This document shows, one piece after another, positions 8,908 to 17,319 of a DNA stretch of 64,000 nucleotides. The stretch lies in NCBI RefSeq assembly GCF_014647675.1, contig NZ_BMPQ01000027.1, forward strand, positions 6,186 through 70,185, given 5' to 3'. The translations under genes and the position numbers were made by a program. The number at the start of each line of letters is the position of its first letter. Position 1 is the stretch's first letter. Source of the stretch: Streptomyces flaveus (lineage in GTDB: Bacteria > Actinomycetota > Actinomycetes > Streptomycetales > Streptomycetaceae). The notes under the pieces are model-generated. The model had not been told where the DNA came from. It made no database searches and was given only the letters and a program-made list of their open reading frames with translations.

Positions 8908-9067
8908 TGCCGTCGTCGACGCGCGGGTGGCGGAAGAACGGGATGAAGTCCTCCCGCGGCGACAGCTCGATCCAGTCGTAGCCCAACTCGGCGACCACGG
9001 CGGACAGTTCGAGCAGCGGGACGTTGCGGATCATGTGTGGGTCGAGGGCGATCCTCGTCGTGCGCAC
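8908..9067 (-). pseudogene. N-terminal relic of a sugar phosphate isomerase/epimerase
   Basis: The frame begins at the ATG at 9067 (MRTTRIALDPHMIR) and keeps good similarity to xylose-isomerase-like TIM-barrel proteins through LGYDWIELSPREDFIPFF to HPRVDD, about 53 residues. It then runs into antisense sequence of the DUF998 gene. The family is about 280-320 residues, so more than 80% is gone. It lies directly downstream of a LacI-type operator shared with the regulator at 9155, so it was probably the first gene of the regulated sugar operon before a deletion. Confidence 0.7.
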
Positions 9068-9074
9068 TCCCTGA

Positions 9075-9088
9075 TTAAAGCGCTTTAA
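9075..9088. promoter_or_regulatory. LacI-family operator
   Basis: Perfect 14-bp palindrome TTAAAGCGCTTTAA between the isomerase relic and the LacI gene. It has the central CG and AAGCGCTT core typical of LacI/GalR operators. Its place suggests autoregulation and control of the lost reverse-strand operon. Confidence 0.7.
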
Positions 9089-9154
9089 GCCCTGGTACTA
9101 TCAGCGGCGTCACAGACAGATGTCAAGGGTGTTGCCCAAACCACGGGAGGTCGT

Positions 9155-10192
9155 GTGGACGAGCTCGGCTCCGCTGCCCCCGCGGGCGGCAACGGCGCGA
9201 TCCCGCGTCCCCGCCTGGAGGACGTCGCCGCGCGCGTCGGCCTGTCGACGGCGTCGGTGTCGCTGGTGCTGCGGGGCGTGCCCGGGCCCAGCGAGCGCAC
9301 CCGGCAGCGCGTCCTGAAGGCCGCCGCCGAACTCGGCTACCGCCCCGACCGCACCGCCAGCGCCCTGGCCAGCAGACGCAGCCGGCTGCTCGGCGTCATG
9401 GTCGCCATCCACAGCCCCTTTCACGCCGAGCTGGTCGAGCACCTGCACACGGCTGCCGAGGAGGTCGGCTACGACCTCGTCCTGAGCGCCCTGACTCCGA
9501 ACCGCGACGAGAACACGGCCGTCGAGACGCTTCTGGCCTTCCGCTGCGAGGCGCTGATCCTCCTCGGTCCGTTGGCCCCCGCCTCCGTACTCGCCGACCT
9601 CGACCGAAGGGCGCCCGTCATCTCCGTGGGCCGCCGGATCACCGGGGCCGAACTGGACGCCGTCCGCACCGCCGACGACGACGGAGTCGGCCAGATCGTC
9701 GACCACCTGGTGGGCCTCGGCCACCGCACGATCGCCTACGTCGACGGCGGCAAGGGTGTCATCGCCACCGACCGGCGCCGTGGCTACCGCAGCGCCATGC
9801 GCCGCCACGGACTCGACGAACAGATCGGGATCCTGCACGGGGACATCACCGAGGAGGCAGGGGAGAAGGCCGGCCGGCACTTCCTCGACGACGGTGAACT
9901 GCCGACCGCCGTCGTGGCCTACAACGACCAGAGCGCCATAGGCCTGCTCACCGCCTTCCGGCGGGCCGGCATCGACGTCCCCGGCACCATCTCCGTCGCC
10001 GGCTACGACGACAACACCCTGTCCCGGCTGGCCGCCTTCGACCTGACCACCGTCAGCCAGAACGCCGAGGAACAGGCCCGCCAGGCCGTGACGGCCGCCG
10101 TCGAGCGCCTCGACCAGGGCCGCACCACACCCCGCGAGATCGTCCTCGCTCCCTCCCTGGTGATACGGGGGACCACGGCTCGGCCGCGCTGA
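9155..10192 (+). CDS. LacI-family transcriptional regulator
   Basis: Protein of 345 residues. The N-terminal helix-turn-helix at about residues 20-40 (LEDVAARVGLSTASVSLVLRG) and hinge helix (RPDRTASALASRRSRLLG) are followed by a periplasmic-binding-like sensor domain, with RRGYRSAM and SVAGYDDNTLSRL. The GTG start has GGGAGG four bases upstream. Sixty-seven bases upstream lies a palindrome that fits its expected operator. Downstream on the same strand is a Gfo/Idh/MocA oxidoreductase, and a GH43 enzyme lies beyond it on the other strand, so it probably senses a plant-type sugar or oligosaccharide. The effector is unknown. Confidence 0.92.
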   Translation: MDELGSAAPAGGNGAIPRPRLEDVAARVGLSTASVSLVLRGVPGPSERTRQRVLKAAAELGYRPDRTASALASRRSRLLGVMVAIHSPFHAELVEHLHTAAEEVGYDLVLSALTPNRDENTAVETLLAFRCEALILLGPLAPASVLADLDRRAPVISVGRRITGAELDAVRTADDDGVGQIVDHLVGLGHRTIAYVDGGKGVIATDRRRGYRSAMRRHGLDEQIGILHGDITEEAGEKAGRHFLDDGELPTAVVAYNDQSAIGLLTAFRRAGIDVPGTISVAGYDDNTLSRLAAFDLTTVSQNAEEQARQAVTAAVERLDQGRTTPREIVLAPSLVIRGTTARPR

Positions 10193-10266
10193 TCACGGGG
10201 CAGGCGTCGCCGGTCCCACGAAGATTCGTACAACGTCGGAACAACGTCCACAGAAGGGCTGTCATC

Positions 10267-11418
10267 GTGAATGGGCTCGGCATCGCCGTCGTGGGGTTCG
10301 GCTGGATGGGACGCGTGCACACGCAGGCGTACGCCCGTCTGCCACACCACTTCCCGCAGCTGTCCCTGCGGCCCGAACTGGTCACCGTCGCGGACGAGGT
10401 GCCCGGCCGGGCCGAGGAGGCGGCGGGGCGGTACGGTTTCGCGTCCGCGGTCCGCGACTGGCGGGAGGTGGCCGCCGATCCGCGGGTGCGGGCGGTGAGC
10501 ATCACCGCCCCGAACTTCCTGCACCGCGAGATCGGCGTGGCGATGGCCGAGGCCGGCAAGCACATCTGGATCGAGAAGCCGGTGGGCCTGACCGCCGAGG
10601 ACGCCAGGGCCGTCGCCGACGCCCTCGGCAAGGCGGGCGTACAGGGCACGGTCGGCTTCAACTACCGCAACGCGCCCGCCGTCGAGGCCGCCCGCGAACT
10701 GGTCGCCTCCGGCGAGATCGGCACGGTCACACACGTACGCATCCGGCTGTTCAGCGACTACGCGGCGCACCCCGAGGGTGCCCTGAGCTGGCGGTACGAG
10801 CGGGAGCGCGGGGGCAGCGGGGTGCTGGGCGACCTGGCCTCACACGGCGTCGACCTGGCCCGCTTCCTGCTCGGGGACATCACCTCCCTCACCGCCGACA
10901 CCGCCGTCTTCATCCCCGAGCGGGCCCGCCCCACCGGCGCCACCGCCGGTCACGCCAGGGCCGCCGGCGGCGAACTCGGCCCGGTGGAGAACGAGGACTA
11001 CGTCAACTGCCTCCTCCGTTTCGCCTCCGGCGCCCGCGGCGTCCTGGAGGCGTCCCGGGTCTCGGTCGGCGAGCAGAACAACTACGGATTCGAGATCCAT
11101 GGCACCACCGGCGCGGTGTTCTGGGACTACCGCCGGATGGGAGAGCTCGCCGTCAGCCGCGGCAGCAGTTACCAGGACCAGCCCGTGAGCACGCTGTACG
11201 TCGGCCCCGGCCACGGGGAGTACGCCGCCTTCCAGCCGGGCTCGGCCAACAGCATGGGGTACGACGACCTGAAGGTCATCGAGGCGTACCACTTCGTGCG
11301 TTCGGTCGCCGAGGGCGTCCCGTACGGGCCGACGGCGGCCGACGCCGTGGCGAGCGCGGTGGCACTGGACGCCATGGCACGCTCCGCCGAGCAGGGAACG
11401 TGGGTGGACCTGGGGTGA
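10267..11418 (+). CDS. Gfo/Idh/MocA-family oxidoreductase
   Basis: Protein of 383 residues. The N-terminal Rossmann fold has the dinucleotide motif GFGWMGRVH at about residues 10-18. The family signature EKPVG near residue 101 carries the conserved catalytic lysine. The C-terminal alpha/beta domain has the GGSGVLGDLASHGVDLARFL segment, whose aspartate and histidine usually act in catalysis. It should oxidise or reduce a sugar, inositol or related substrate with NAD(P). The GTG start has AGAAGGG about eight bases upstream, 74 bases after the LacI gene, so the two are probably cotranscribed. It ends only four bases from the convergent GH43 gene. Confidence 0.88.
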   Translation: MNGLGIAVVGFGWMGRVHTQAYARLPHHFPQLSLRPELVTVADEVPGRAEEAAGRYGFASAVRDWREVAADPRVRAVSITAPNFLHREIGVAMAEAGKHIWIEKPVGLTAEDARAVADALGKAGVQGTVGFNYRNAPAVEAARELVASGEIGTVTHVRIRLFSDYAAHPEGALSWRYERERGGSGVLGDLASHGVDLARFLLGDITSLTADTAVFIPERARPTGATAGHARAAGGELGPVENEDYVNCLLRFASGARGVLEASRVSVGEQNNYGFEIHGTTGAVFWDYRRMGELAVSRGSSYQDQPVSTLYVGPGHGEYAAFQPGSANSMGYDDLKVIEAYHFVRSVAEGVPYGPTAADAVASAVALDAMARSAEQGTWVDLG

Positions 11419-11422
11419 CGCG

Positions 11423-12475
11423 TCATCCGCCGCCGTCGAGGTCGGTGCGCCGGCGGAGCACCCGTAGTTCGTGACCGAGGAGTTGCATCTCGTACAGCTT
11501 CCCGCGCGCGTTCTCGAACGGGCGGTGCAGGATCATCATCAGCTCACCGTCGAAGGTGTGGAACAGCATGCCGTGACCGCTGTCGTCGCGGACCAAGGGG
11601 CGGCGCTGTTCCCAAGGCCCGGTGATGTCACCGGACTTGGAGACGGCGTACGTCTGCACATAGCCGCCGCTGATGGTGCCGTCCTGGTCGGCCACATTCT
11701 TCTCGTACGTCGACCACAGCATGAGCAGGGAGTCGTCAGGGGTGCGGTACAGCTGCGGGCCGTCGGTGACGTAGGGCGCGAGCTGGTGCGGTACGCCGCC
11801 GGGGATCTGCTCGCTGATCCAGAACGCGTCCGACGCCTTGAACAGGAAGACCGGATCTCCGATCGTCCGGGTCAGGTCCGGAGCCAGCCGGATCGCTTCC
11901 ATGGTTCCGTCGATGGTCTGCAGCCACTCGTGTGCGTACACCATCCAGGGCTGCCCGGCCGGGTCGACGTAGAGCGTGCCGTCGAGGGTCATCAGCTGCT
12001 CGGGAGGGGTGGGGCCCGCCGGGTCGACGACGGTGAAGGGCCCCAGCAGCGAGTCGGACACGGCCGTGATCGTGCCGCGCATGTGGTTGGGGAGCTGGAA
12101 CGGCGTGCCCCATTGACCGGGCGGCGGTACCGGCAGCGGCTTGTCCTGGTCGTGCAGCGTGGTGAACAGGTAGTACCTGCCGCCCCATGCGTGCACCTCC
12201 GGCGCCCATCCGCCGTCGCTCGCCCAGATGTCCTCCTGCTCGGCGGCCCGGAAGACCACGACGGGACGCGTCCAGTCGCGCAGGTCGCTGCTGCGGTAGA
12301 CCATCGTGCCGGTGCCGTCCACGCCCGATACGGACGGGTCGTTGGACGTGTAGAGGTAGTACGTACCGGACTCGCTGTCGGCGACGATGAACGGATCGTG
12401 CAGCGGCATGTCGGGAAGCCGCATCAGCTCGGTCTCATCGGTCTCATGCTCATCGGTCTCATGGGTCTCAGCCAC
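11423..12475 (-). CDS. Glycoside hydrolase family 43-like enzyme, no signal peptide
   Basis: Protein of 350 residues with the five-bladed beta-propeller signature of GH43. The LHDPFIV motif near residue 26 would hold the general base aspartate, and WAPEVHAWGG near residue 90 the glutamate region. It should remove arabinose or xylose from oligosaccharides. No signal peptide is visible, so it would act on imported oligosaccharides in the cytoplasm. The N-terminus carries a repeated acidic stretch (THETDEHETDETE) from tandem ACCGATGAG repeats, so the real start could be the GTG at 12475 or the ATG 17 codons later; neither has a strong ribosome site. It is convergent with the oxidoreductase. Confidence 0.75.
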   Translation of the reverse strand: MAETHETDEHETDETELMRLPDMPLHDPFIVADSESGTYYLYTSNDPSVSGVDGTGTMVYRSSDLRDWTRPVVVFRAAEQEDIWASDGGWAPEVHAWGGRYYLFTTLHDQDKPLPVPPPGQWGTPFQLPNHMRGTITAVSDSLLGPFTVVDPAGPTPPEQLMTLDGTLYVDPAGQPWMVYAHEWLQTIDGTMEAIRLAPDLTRTIGDPVFLFKASDAFWISEQIPGGVPHQLAPYVTDGPQLYRTPDDSLLMLWSTYEKNVADQDGTISGGYVQTYAVSKSGDITGPWEQRRPLVRDDSGHGMLFHTFDGELMMILHRPFENARGKLYEMQLLGHELRVLRRRTDLDGGG

Positions 12476-12515
12476 GGGCGAAGAATACGTGGATGCTCAT
12501 TCCCGGTCGGGGCGG

Positions 12516-13304
12516 CTACTCCCAACCAGGATCGCGAGAGGTTGGCGGCAGCAGGGACTCGATCTTCCCCCGGACCTCCCGCATCACGGCGACGATGCGT
12601 CGCTGATGCTCCTCCGTGAGGCGGGACACTGGTACCGAGCAGCTGATGGCGTCGGTGGCCGGGGTGTCGTAGCGCAGGGCGAAGCCGAAGCCGGCGATGC
12701 CGAGGACGGTTTCCTCGCGGTCGATCGCGTAGCCGCGTTCGCGTACCTCGGCGAGGTCGGTGAGCAGTGTCGTCCGGGTGGTGTGCGTGTTCTCCGTGCA
12801 GGCCGTCAACGGCTCGTCGGGCAAGGGGAGTTCGGCGTCGGGACGGTCCGCGAGCAGGGCCTTGCCCAGGGCGCCGGCATGGGCGGGGACGCGGCGGCCC
12901 ACCCGGCTGATCGTGCGCAGGTATTCGTGTGATTCGCGGGTCGCGAGGTAGACGACGTCCGAGCCGTCAAGGCGTGCCAGGTGGATGGTCTCGCCGAGTG
13001 CGTCCGAGGCCTCGTCGAGATACGGGCGGACCGTACGAACCCGCTTGTCACTGTCGAGATAGCTGGTGCCGGTGAGCAGCGCGCGGATCCCGATGCCGTA
13101 CAGGGAACCGGTCGCATCCGTGCGGACCCAGCCGTGCTCGACGAGGGTCTGCAGCAGCGCGTACATGCTGCTGCGGGGCACGCCCAGCTCCTCGGAGAGC
13201 TCGCGCAGCCGCGCCGGCTGGTCGCCTCGTGCGGCGAGCAGTTCGAGCAACGCGACAGTACGGACCGCCGACTTGACCTCGGGTACGCCTCCAGCCTGTG
13301 ACAT
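12516..13304 (-). CDS. IclR-family transcriptional regulator
   Basis: Protein of 262 residues from the ATG at 13304; the frame is open 32 codons further but without similarity. The N-terminal winged helix (RLRELSEELGVPRSSMYALLQTL) spans about residues 28-60, followed by the IclR effector domain with GETIHLARLDG and GRRVPAHAGALGKALLA. It is transcribed divergently from the GntP permease and glucarate dehydratase. The intergenic region holds a 22-bp perfect palindrome. It is most likely the local regulator of aldarate uptake and breakdown, with the sugar acid as effector. Confidence 0.9.
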   Translation of the reverse strand: MSQAGGVPEVKSAVRTVALLELLAARGDQPARLRELSEELGVPRSSMYALLQTLVEHGWVRTDATGSLYGIGIRALLTGTSYLDSDKRVRTVRPYLDEASDALGETIHLARLDGSDVVYLATRESHEYLRTISRVGRRVPAHAGALGKALLADRPDAELPLPDEPLTACTENTHTTRTTLLTDLAEVRERGYAIDREETVLGIAGFGFALRYDTPATDAISCSVPVSRLTEEHQRRIVAVMREVRGKIESLLPPTSRDPGWE

Positions 13305-13408
13305 GAGCCGATCGTAAGTCCGTCTCGTAAGTTCGCCGGCAATCGATGGGCCCTCACCCATTGACCCGTTCCCGTCCACAAGCCTAGCCTCCATCCTCAT
13401 ACATGGAT

Positions 13409-13430
13409 GCTGTCTTCATATGAAGACAGC
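13409..13430. promoter_or_regulatory. 22-bp perfect palindrome, probable IclR operator
   Basis: Two 11-bp half-sites, GCTGTCTTCAT and its exact complement, meet with no spacer at 13419/13420. The site lies 104 bases before the IclR start and 41 bases before the GntP start. It is well placed to control both divergent promoters. Confidence 0.7.
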
Positions 13431-13471
13431 GTGGTGGAGGCGGCGCCCACGGTTCAAAGGGGAACTGGTAC

Positions 13472-14809
13472 ATGCCACTTGTTGTCGTCGGGATCAGTGT
13501 TCTGATCCTGCTCTTCCTGATGACGAAGCTGAAACTCAACGGCTTTGTCGCCCTTCTCCTCGTGGCCGTGGGCGTCGGCCTGGTCCAAGGGATCGAGCTG
13601 GAGAAGATCCCGGAGGTCCTCTCGGAGGGCATCGGGGGACAGATCGGCGACACGATGCTCGTCATCGGGCTCGGCGCGATGGTCGGCCGGGTGATGGGGG
13701 ACTCCGGCGCGGCCCAGCGGATAGCCGGCAAGCTCCTCGACCTGTGCGGCCCGCGCTGGGTGCAGGTGGCCATGGTGCTGACGGCCATGCTCATCGGCGT
13801 CACGATGTTCTACGAGGTCGCGTTCGTGATCATCGTGCCGATCGCGTTCACCATCGTGCGCGTCACCGGGAAGAACCTGCTGTGGGTCGGGCTCCCGATG
13901 TCGATCGCCCTGTCCACCATGCACAGCTTCCTGCCGCCCCACCCCGGACCGACCGCGGTGGCCGCTTCCTTCGACGCCTCGGTCGGACTGACGCTGTTCT
14001 ACGGCCTGTTCATCGCCCTCCCCGCCGGCGCGCTCATCGCCCTGCTGTGGCCGCGCCTTCCGTTCGTCCGGGCGATGAACCCCTCCATCCCCAAGGGCCT
14101 GGTCAGCGAACGCGTCTTCGACGAGGAGGAGATGCCGGGCATGGCCTGGTCGCTGTCGGTCGCCCTGCTGCCCGTCGTACTGATCGCCGGGGCGGCCGTG
14201 ACCGACATGGCCGCGTCCGGAACCAGTCCTGTCCTGCACTTCGTCGCCTTCATCGGTTCGGCGCCGGTCGCCCTCCTGTTGACGCTGAGCATCGCCATGT
14301 GGGCGTTCGGCCCGCGGATCGGCCGCAGCCTTGACGAGGTCAGCGCCTCGTGCCGGTCGGCGGCCCAGGCGATGGCGATGATCCTGCTCGTGATCGGCGC
14401 GGGCGGAGCCTTCAAGCAGGTCCTCGTCGACGGCGGGATCTCCGACTACATCAAGGACACGACCGACGGCTGGTCCATCTCGCCGATCGTCCTCGCCTGG
14501 CTCATCGCGGCAATCCTCCGCGTGGCCCTCGGCTCGGCGACCGTCGCCGTCGTCACGGCCTCGGGCGTGGTGCTGCCGCTGCTCGCGGGCAGCGGAGTCC
14601 ACCCAGAGATCATGGTGCTGGCCGTCTCCTGCGGCTCGATCGCGTTCTCCCACGTGAACGACCCCGGCTTCTGGATGTTCAAGGAGTACTTCAACCTGTC
14701 CGTCATCGACGCGATCAAGACGCGCACCACCTACACGACCGTGCTCGCGATCCTGGGCCTGGGCGGCGTACTGGCCGTCGAATGGGCCCTGGACGTCCTC
14801 AACCTGTGA
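13472..14809 (+). CDS. GntP-family sugar acid permease
   Basis: Protein of 445 residues with about 12 membrane helices. Family landmarks are visible: GLGAMVGRVMGDSGAAQRIA near residue 75, STMHSFLPPHPGPTAVA near residue 150, and CGSIAFSHVNDPGFWMFKEY near residue 395. It should import gluconate or a related sugar acid with protons. AAGGGGAA precedes the ATG at a good distance. The glucarate dehydratase gene starts 14 bases downstream, so the likely cargo is glucarate or galactarate. Regulation is probably by the divergent IclR protein through the 13409 palindrome. Confidence 0.92.
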   Translation: MPLVVVGISVLILLFLMTKLKLNGFVALLLVAVGVGLVQGIELEKIPEVLSEGIGGQIGDTMLVIGLGAMVGRVMGDSGAAQRIAGKLLDLCGPRWVQVAMVLTAMLIGVTMFYEVAFVIIVPIAFTIVRVTGKNLLWVGLPMSIALSTMHSFLPPHPGPTAVAASFDASVGLTLFYGLFIALPAGALIALLWPRLPFVRAMNPSIPKGLVSERVFDEEEMPGMAWSLSVALLPVVLIAGAAVTDMAASGTSPVLHFVAFIGSAPVALLLTLSIAMWAFGPRIGRSLDEVSASCRSAAQAMAMILLVIGAGGAFKQVLVDGGISDYIKDTTDGWSISPIVLAWLIAAILRVALGSATVAVVTASGVVLPLLAGSGVHPEIMVLAVSCGSIAFSHVNDPGFWMFKEYFNLSVIDAIKTRTTYTTVLAILGLGGVLAVEWALDVLNL

Positions 14810-14823
14810 AGCGGAGACCAGTC

Positions 14824-16152
14824 ATGCGCCAGCCCACCGTCACCAAGTTCTCCGTCCACCCGGTCGCCGGCCGGGATTCCATGGAGCTCAACCTCTCCGG
14901 TGCCCACGGCCCGTACTTCACCCGGAACATCGTCGTCCTCGAGGACTCCGAGGGGCGTACGGGACTGGGGGAGGTGCCAGGAGGGGAAAAGATCACGCAG
15001 ACACTGCGGGACGCCGAATCCCTCGTCGTCGGCGCGCGTGTGGGCGACTACAAGCGCGTCCTGCGGGCCATCGGCGACAGGTTCGTGGATCGCGACCGGG
15101 GCGGCAGGGGCGGCCAGACCTTCGATCTGCGCACCACCGTGCACGCGGTCACCGCCGTCGAGTCGGCACTTCTGGATCTCCTCGGGCAACACCTGGAGGT
15201 TCCCGTCGCCGCGCTCCTGGGCGAGGGGAAGCAGCGGGATTCCGTACGGGTCCTCGGCTACCTCTTCTACGTCGGCGACCCCGACCGGACCGACCTGGAG
15301 TACGTACGCGAACCCGGCTCGGCCGTGGACTGGTACCGGATCCGGCACGAGGAGGCGCTGACCCCCGAGACGATCGTCCGTCAGGCCGAGGCGACCTATG
15401 ACCTGTACGGTTTCCGCGACTTCAAGCTCAAGGGTGGCGTCCTGCCCGGGAGCGAGGAGGTCGAGGCGGTACGGGCGCTCAAGGAGCGCTTCCCCGAGGC
15501 CCGGATCACCCTCGACCCGAACGGCGCCTGGTCCCTCCGGGAAGCCGTCGAACTGTGCAAGCCGCTCGTCGGCACGCTCGCCTACGCCGAGGATCCGTGC
15601 GGAGCTGAAGGCGGCTACTCGGGGCGGGAGATCCTCGCGGAGTTCCGCCGGGCCACCGGGCTGCCCACGGCGACCAACATGATCGCGACGGACTGGCGTC
15701 AGCTGACCCACGCGCTGGCCCTGCAGTCCGTCTCCATCCCGCTCGCGGACCCGCACTTCTGGACGATGCAGGGTTCGGTACGCGTCGCCCAGCTCTGCGA
15801 CGCGATGGGGCTGACCTGGGGCTGCCACTCCAACAACCACTTCGACATCTCCCTGGCGATGATGGCCCACTGCGGGGCCGCCGCCCCCGGTGAGTACAAC
15901 GCCCTTGACACGCACTGGATCTGGCAGGAGGGCCTGGAACGGCTGACCACCGAACCCCCGCGGATCGTCGACGGCGAGGTCGCCGTCCCGGACACCCCCG
16001 GCCTCGGCGTCCACCTCGACAGGGACCGCCTCCTCGCGGCCCAGGACCTCTACCTGGAGAAGAAGCTGTCGGCCCGCGACGACGCCCTCGCGATGCGGTA
16101 CCTGGTCAAGGACTGGACCTTCGACGGCAAGCGGCCCTGTCTCGTGCGCTGA
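14824..16152 (+). CDS. gudD: Glucarate dehydratase
   Basis: Protein of 442 residues, normal for this enolase-superfamily enzyme. It dehydrates D-glucarate to 5-keto-4-deoxy-D-glucarate using Mg2+. Visible hallmarks are the KxK base motif (DFKLKGG, about residue 201), metal ligands in TLDPNGAW, YAEDPCG and ATNMIATDW, and the catalytic histidine in GCHSNNHFD (about residue 340). The protein starts like characterised GudD (PTVTKFSVHPVAG). It follows the GntP permease by 14 bases in a two-gene operon. The later enzymes of the pathway (KDG dehydratase, aldolase) are not nearby and must lie elsewhere. Confidence 0.93.
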   Translation: MRQPTVTKFSVHPVAGRDSMELNLSGAHGPYFTRNIVVLEDSEGRTGLGEVPGGEKITQTLRDAESLVVGARVGDYKRVLRAIGDRFVDRDRGGRGGQTFDLRTTVHAVTAVESALLDLLGQHLEVPVAALLGEGKQRDSVRVLGYLFYVGDPDRTDLEYVREPGSAVDWYRIRHEEALTPETIVRQAEATYDLYGFRDFKLKGGVLPGSEEVEAVRALKERFPEARITLDPNGAWSLREAVELCKPLVGTLAYAEDPCGAEGGYSGREILAEFRRATGLPTATNMIATDWRQLTHALALQSVSIPLADPHFWTMQGSVRVAQLCDAMGLTWGCHSNNHFDISLAMMAHCGAAAPGEYNALDTHWIWQEGLERLTTEPPRIVDGEVAVPDTPGLGVHLDRDRLLAAQDLYLEKKLSARDDALAMRYLVKDWTFDGKRPCLVR

Positions 16153-16205
16153 GCCCTGCGCGCTGAACCCGGCCCGGGACGCGCCGAGGGCCGGCGCCCC
16201 GGCCC

Positions 16206-16244
16206 TCAAGCCCAGGCCGTGGCCGGTACGAAGGAGCTGTCCCG
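16206..16244 (-). pseudogene. Scar of an AbfB-domain C-terminus
   Basis: Thirteen codons on the reverse strand encode RDSSFVPATAWA and a stop. AbfB (arabinofuranosidase B) domains end in RQDSSFVPV or similar, as seen in the gene at the right edge of this window. No more of the domain is visible upstream. A near-identical scar lies at 20392-20430. Confidence 0.4.
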
Positions 16245-16303
16245 GCCGTGCGGGCGGCGGCGTTGGCCTCCGCGTAGGCAGCCGTGCGGCGCCTCGGACC
16301 TCC

Positions 16304-16447
16304 ATGGAACTGTTGGCCGTCGAGCCCGGCGGCGTCCGCATCGTCTACATCGCCCGCGTGCGCCGGGACCAGGTCCGAGCGGCGATCAACGAAGCGTTCG
16401 ACATCATGGCCGGCCACACCAGCGCCGCCGCCGACGTCGACCTCTGA
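16304..16447 (+). CDS. Small uncharacterised protein or C-terminal fragment
   Basis: A 47-residue frame (MELLAVEPGGVRIVYIARVRRDQ and onward) with strong G/C third positions typical of real genes here. There is no ribosome site at the ATG, and the frame stays open upstream, so it may be the tail of a lost larger gene. The C-terminal half (QVRAAINEAFDIMAGH) looks helical. I do not recognise the family. It lies between the glucarate operon and another small gene. Confidence 0.35.
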   Translation: MELLAVEPGGVRIVYIARVRRDQVRAAINEAFDIMAGHTSAAADVDL

Positions 16448-16520
16448 ACACCCAGAGCCGCTGTGGCCCCGTTGCGGTCTCGGGAGGAGCATGGGAGATG
16501 AGCGACCAAGGAGGGTCGTC

Positions 16521-16697
16521 ATGAAGACCGGAGCCTCGGATTACGACCGCTGGCTGTACGCGCACACGCCATCCCAGGCCGAGGGCGAGCGCGACGAACC
16601 GGCCGAGCGTGCGGCCATGGAGCAGCACCCGGACGTGCCCAGAACCGAGCCGTCCCAGGCGGAGGGCGAGAGGGTGGACGACATCAGGACCACATGA
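16521..16697 (+). CDS. Small acidic protein with duplicated PSQAEGER motif
   Basis: Protein of 58 residues with a strong ribosome site (GGAGGG, five bases before the ATG). The sequence is highly charged and has no hydrophobic segment. It contains the octamer PSQAEGER twice, at about residues 17-24 and 44-51, separated by a basic/acidic stretch with MEQHPDVP. It looks intrinsically disordered and cytoplasmic. Similar small charged proteins occur in Streptomyces, but I cannot assign a function. It is flanked by a 74-base gap upstream and by unrelated convergent genes downstream. Confidence 0.6.
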   Translation: MKTGASDYDRWLYAHTPSQAEGERDEPAERAAMEQHPDVPRTEPSQAEGERVDDIRTT

Positions 16698-16916
16698 CCG
16701 CCGATAAATGATCAATGAAGGGTGCAGGTGGCAGAGCCCCGGTACCGCGCGACGCGGTCCGGAGCTCGACAGCGCAGGCGCCCGGCGTGGACTGGGTCGA
16801 CGTCGGCGCCGGCGCCGGAGTTGTCGTGGCCTCGGTCGCCGTCGGCGCGGTGAACAGCCGATCGAGTCGGTCAACGACACCCCTACGATCACTGATCGCA
16901 GCGACCAACTGCCCAC

Positions 16917-17303
16917 TCACCGGGCTGGCATGCCTCCGTGAGGGCTGCTGACCACCAAGGGCAGTGACCCATCGGCGAGGTAGAAGTGCCCGGGGAAGTA
17001 GTCGATGTGGAGATGACCGCCGTCCTCGGCAGTGGCCATGGCCTGCAGATTCTCCGCGAGGACCGCCCTGCCGGCGGAGTCACCGCTGATCACCAGCATT
17101 TGCCGCTCGGCGTCCCGGTGGATAAGGACCCCGGGGCCAGAAGTCTTCCTGACCTCGACCCCGGTCAGGGCGTTGCTGCCCGGCGATGAGGTGGAGTTGA
17201 GCAGCCCCTCGCCCTGGGCCACCGCACTTGCCAAGCGCGTCAGTTCTTCCGCCGATGCGGAGAGATCCACTTCGCTGTAGCCGGGGTCGGAGACCAGTCT
17301 CAC
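16917..17303 (-). CDS. Imm32-like putative immunity protein
   Basis: Protein of 128 residues from the GTG at 17303, with AAGGAG eight bases upstream. Its first half (DPGYSEVDLSASAEELTRLA) resembles the Imm32 family, small cytoplasmic proteins proposed to neutralise polymorphic toxins. The second half is predicted beta strands (VLIHRDAERQMLVISGD, HLHIDYFPGHFYL). No toxin gene is adjacent. The neighbour is a broken transposase, so the gene may have been left behind by a rearrangement. The family assignment is by pattern only and the biological role is inferred. Confidence 0.5.
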   Translation of the reverse strand: MRLVSDPGYSEVDLSASAEELTRLASAVAQGEGLLNSTSSPGSNALTGVEVRKTSGPGVLIHRDAERQMLVISGDSAGRAVLAENLQAMATAEDGGHLHIDYFPGHFYLADGSLPLVVSSPHGGMPAR

Positions 17304-17319
17304 TGGCGTCACTCCTTCA

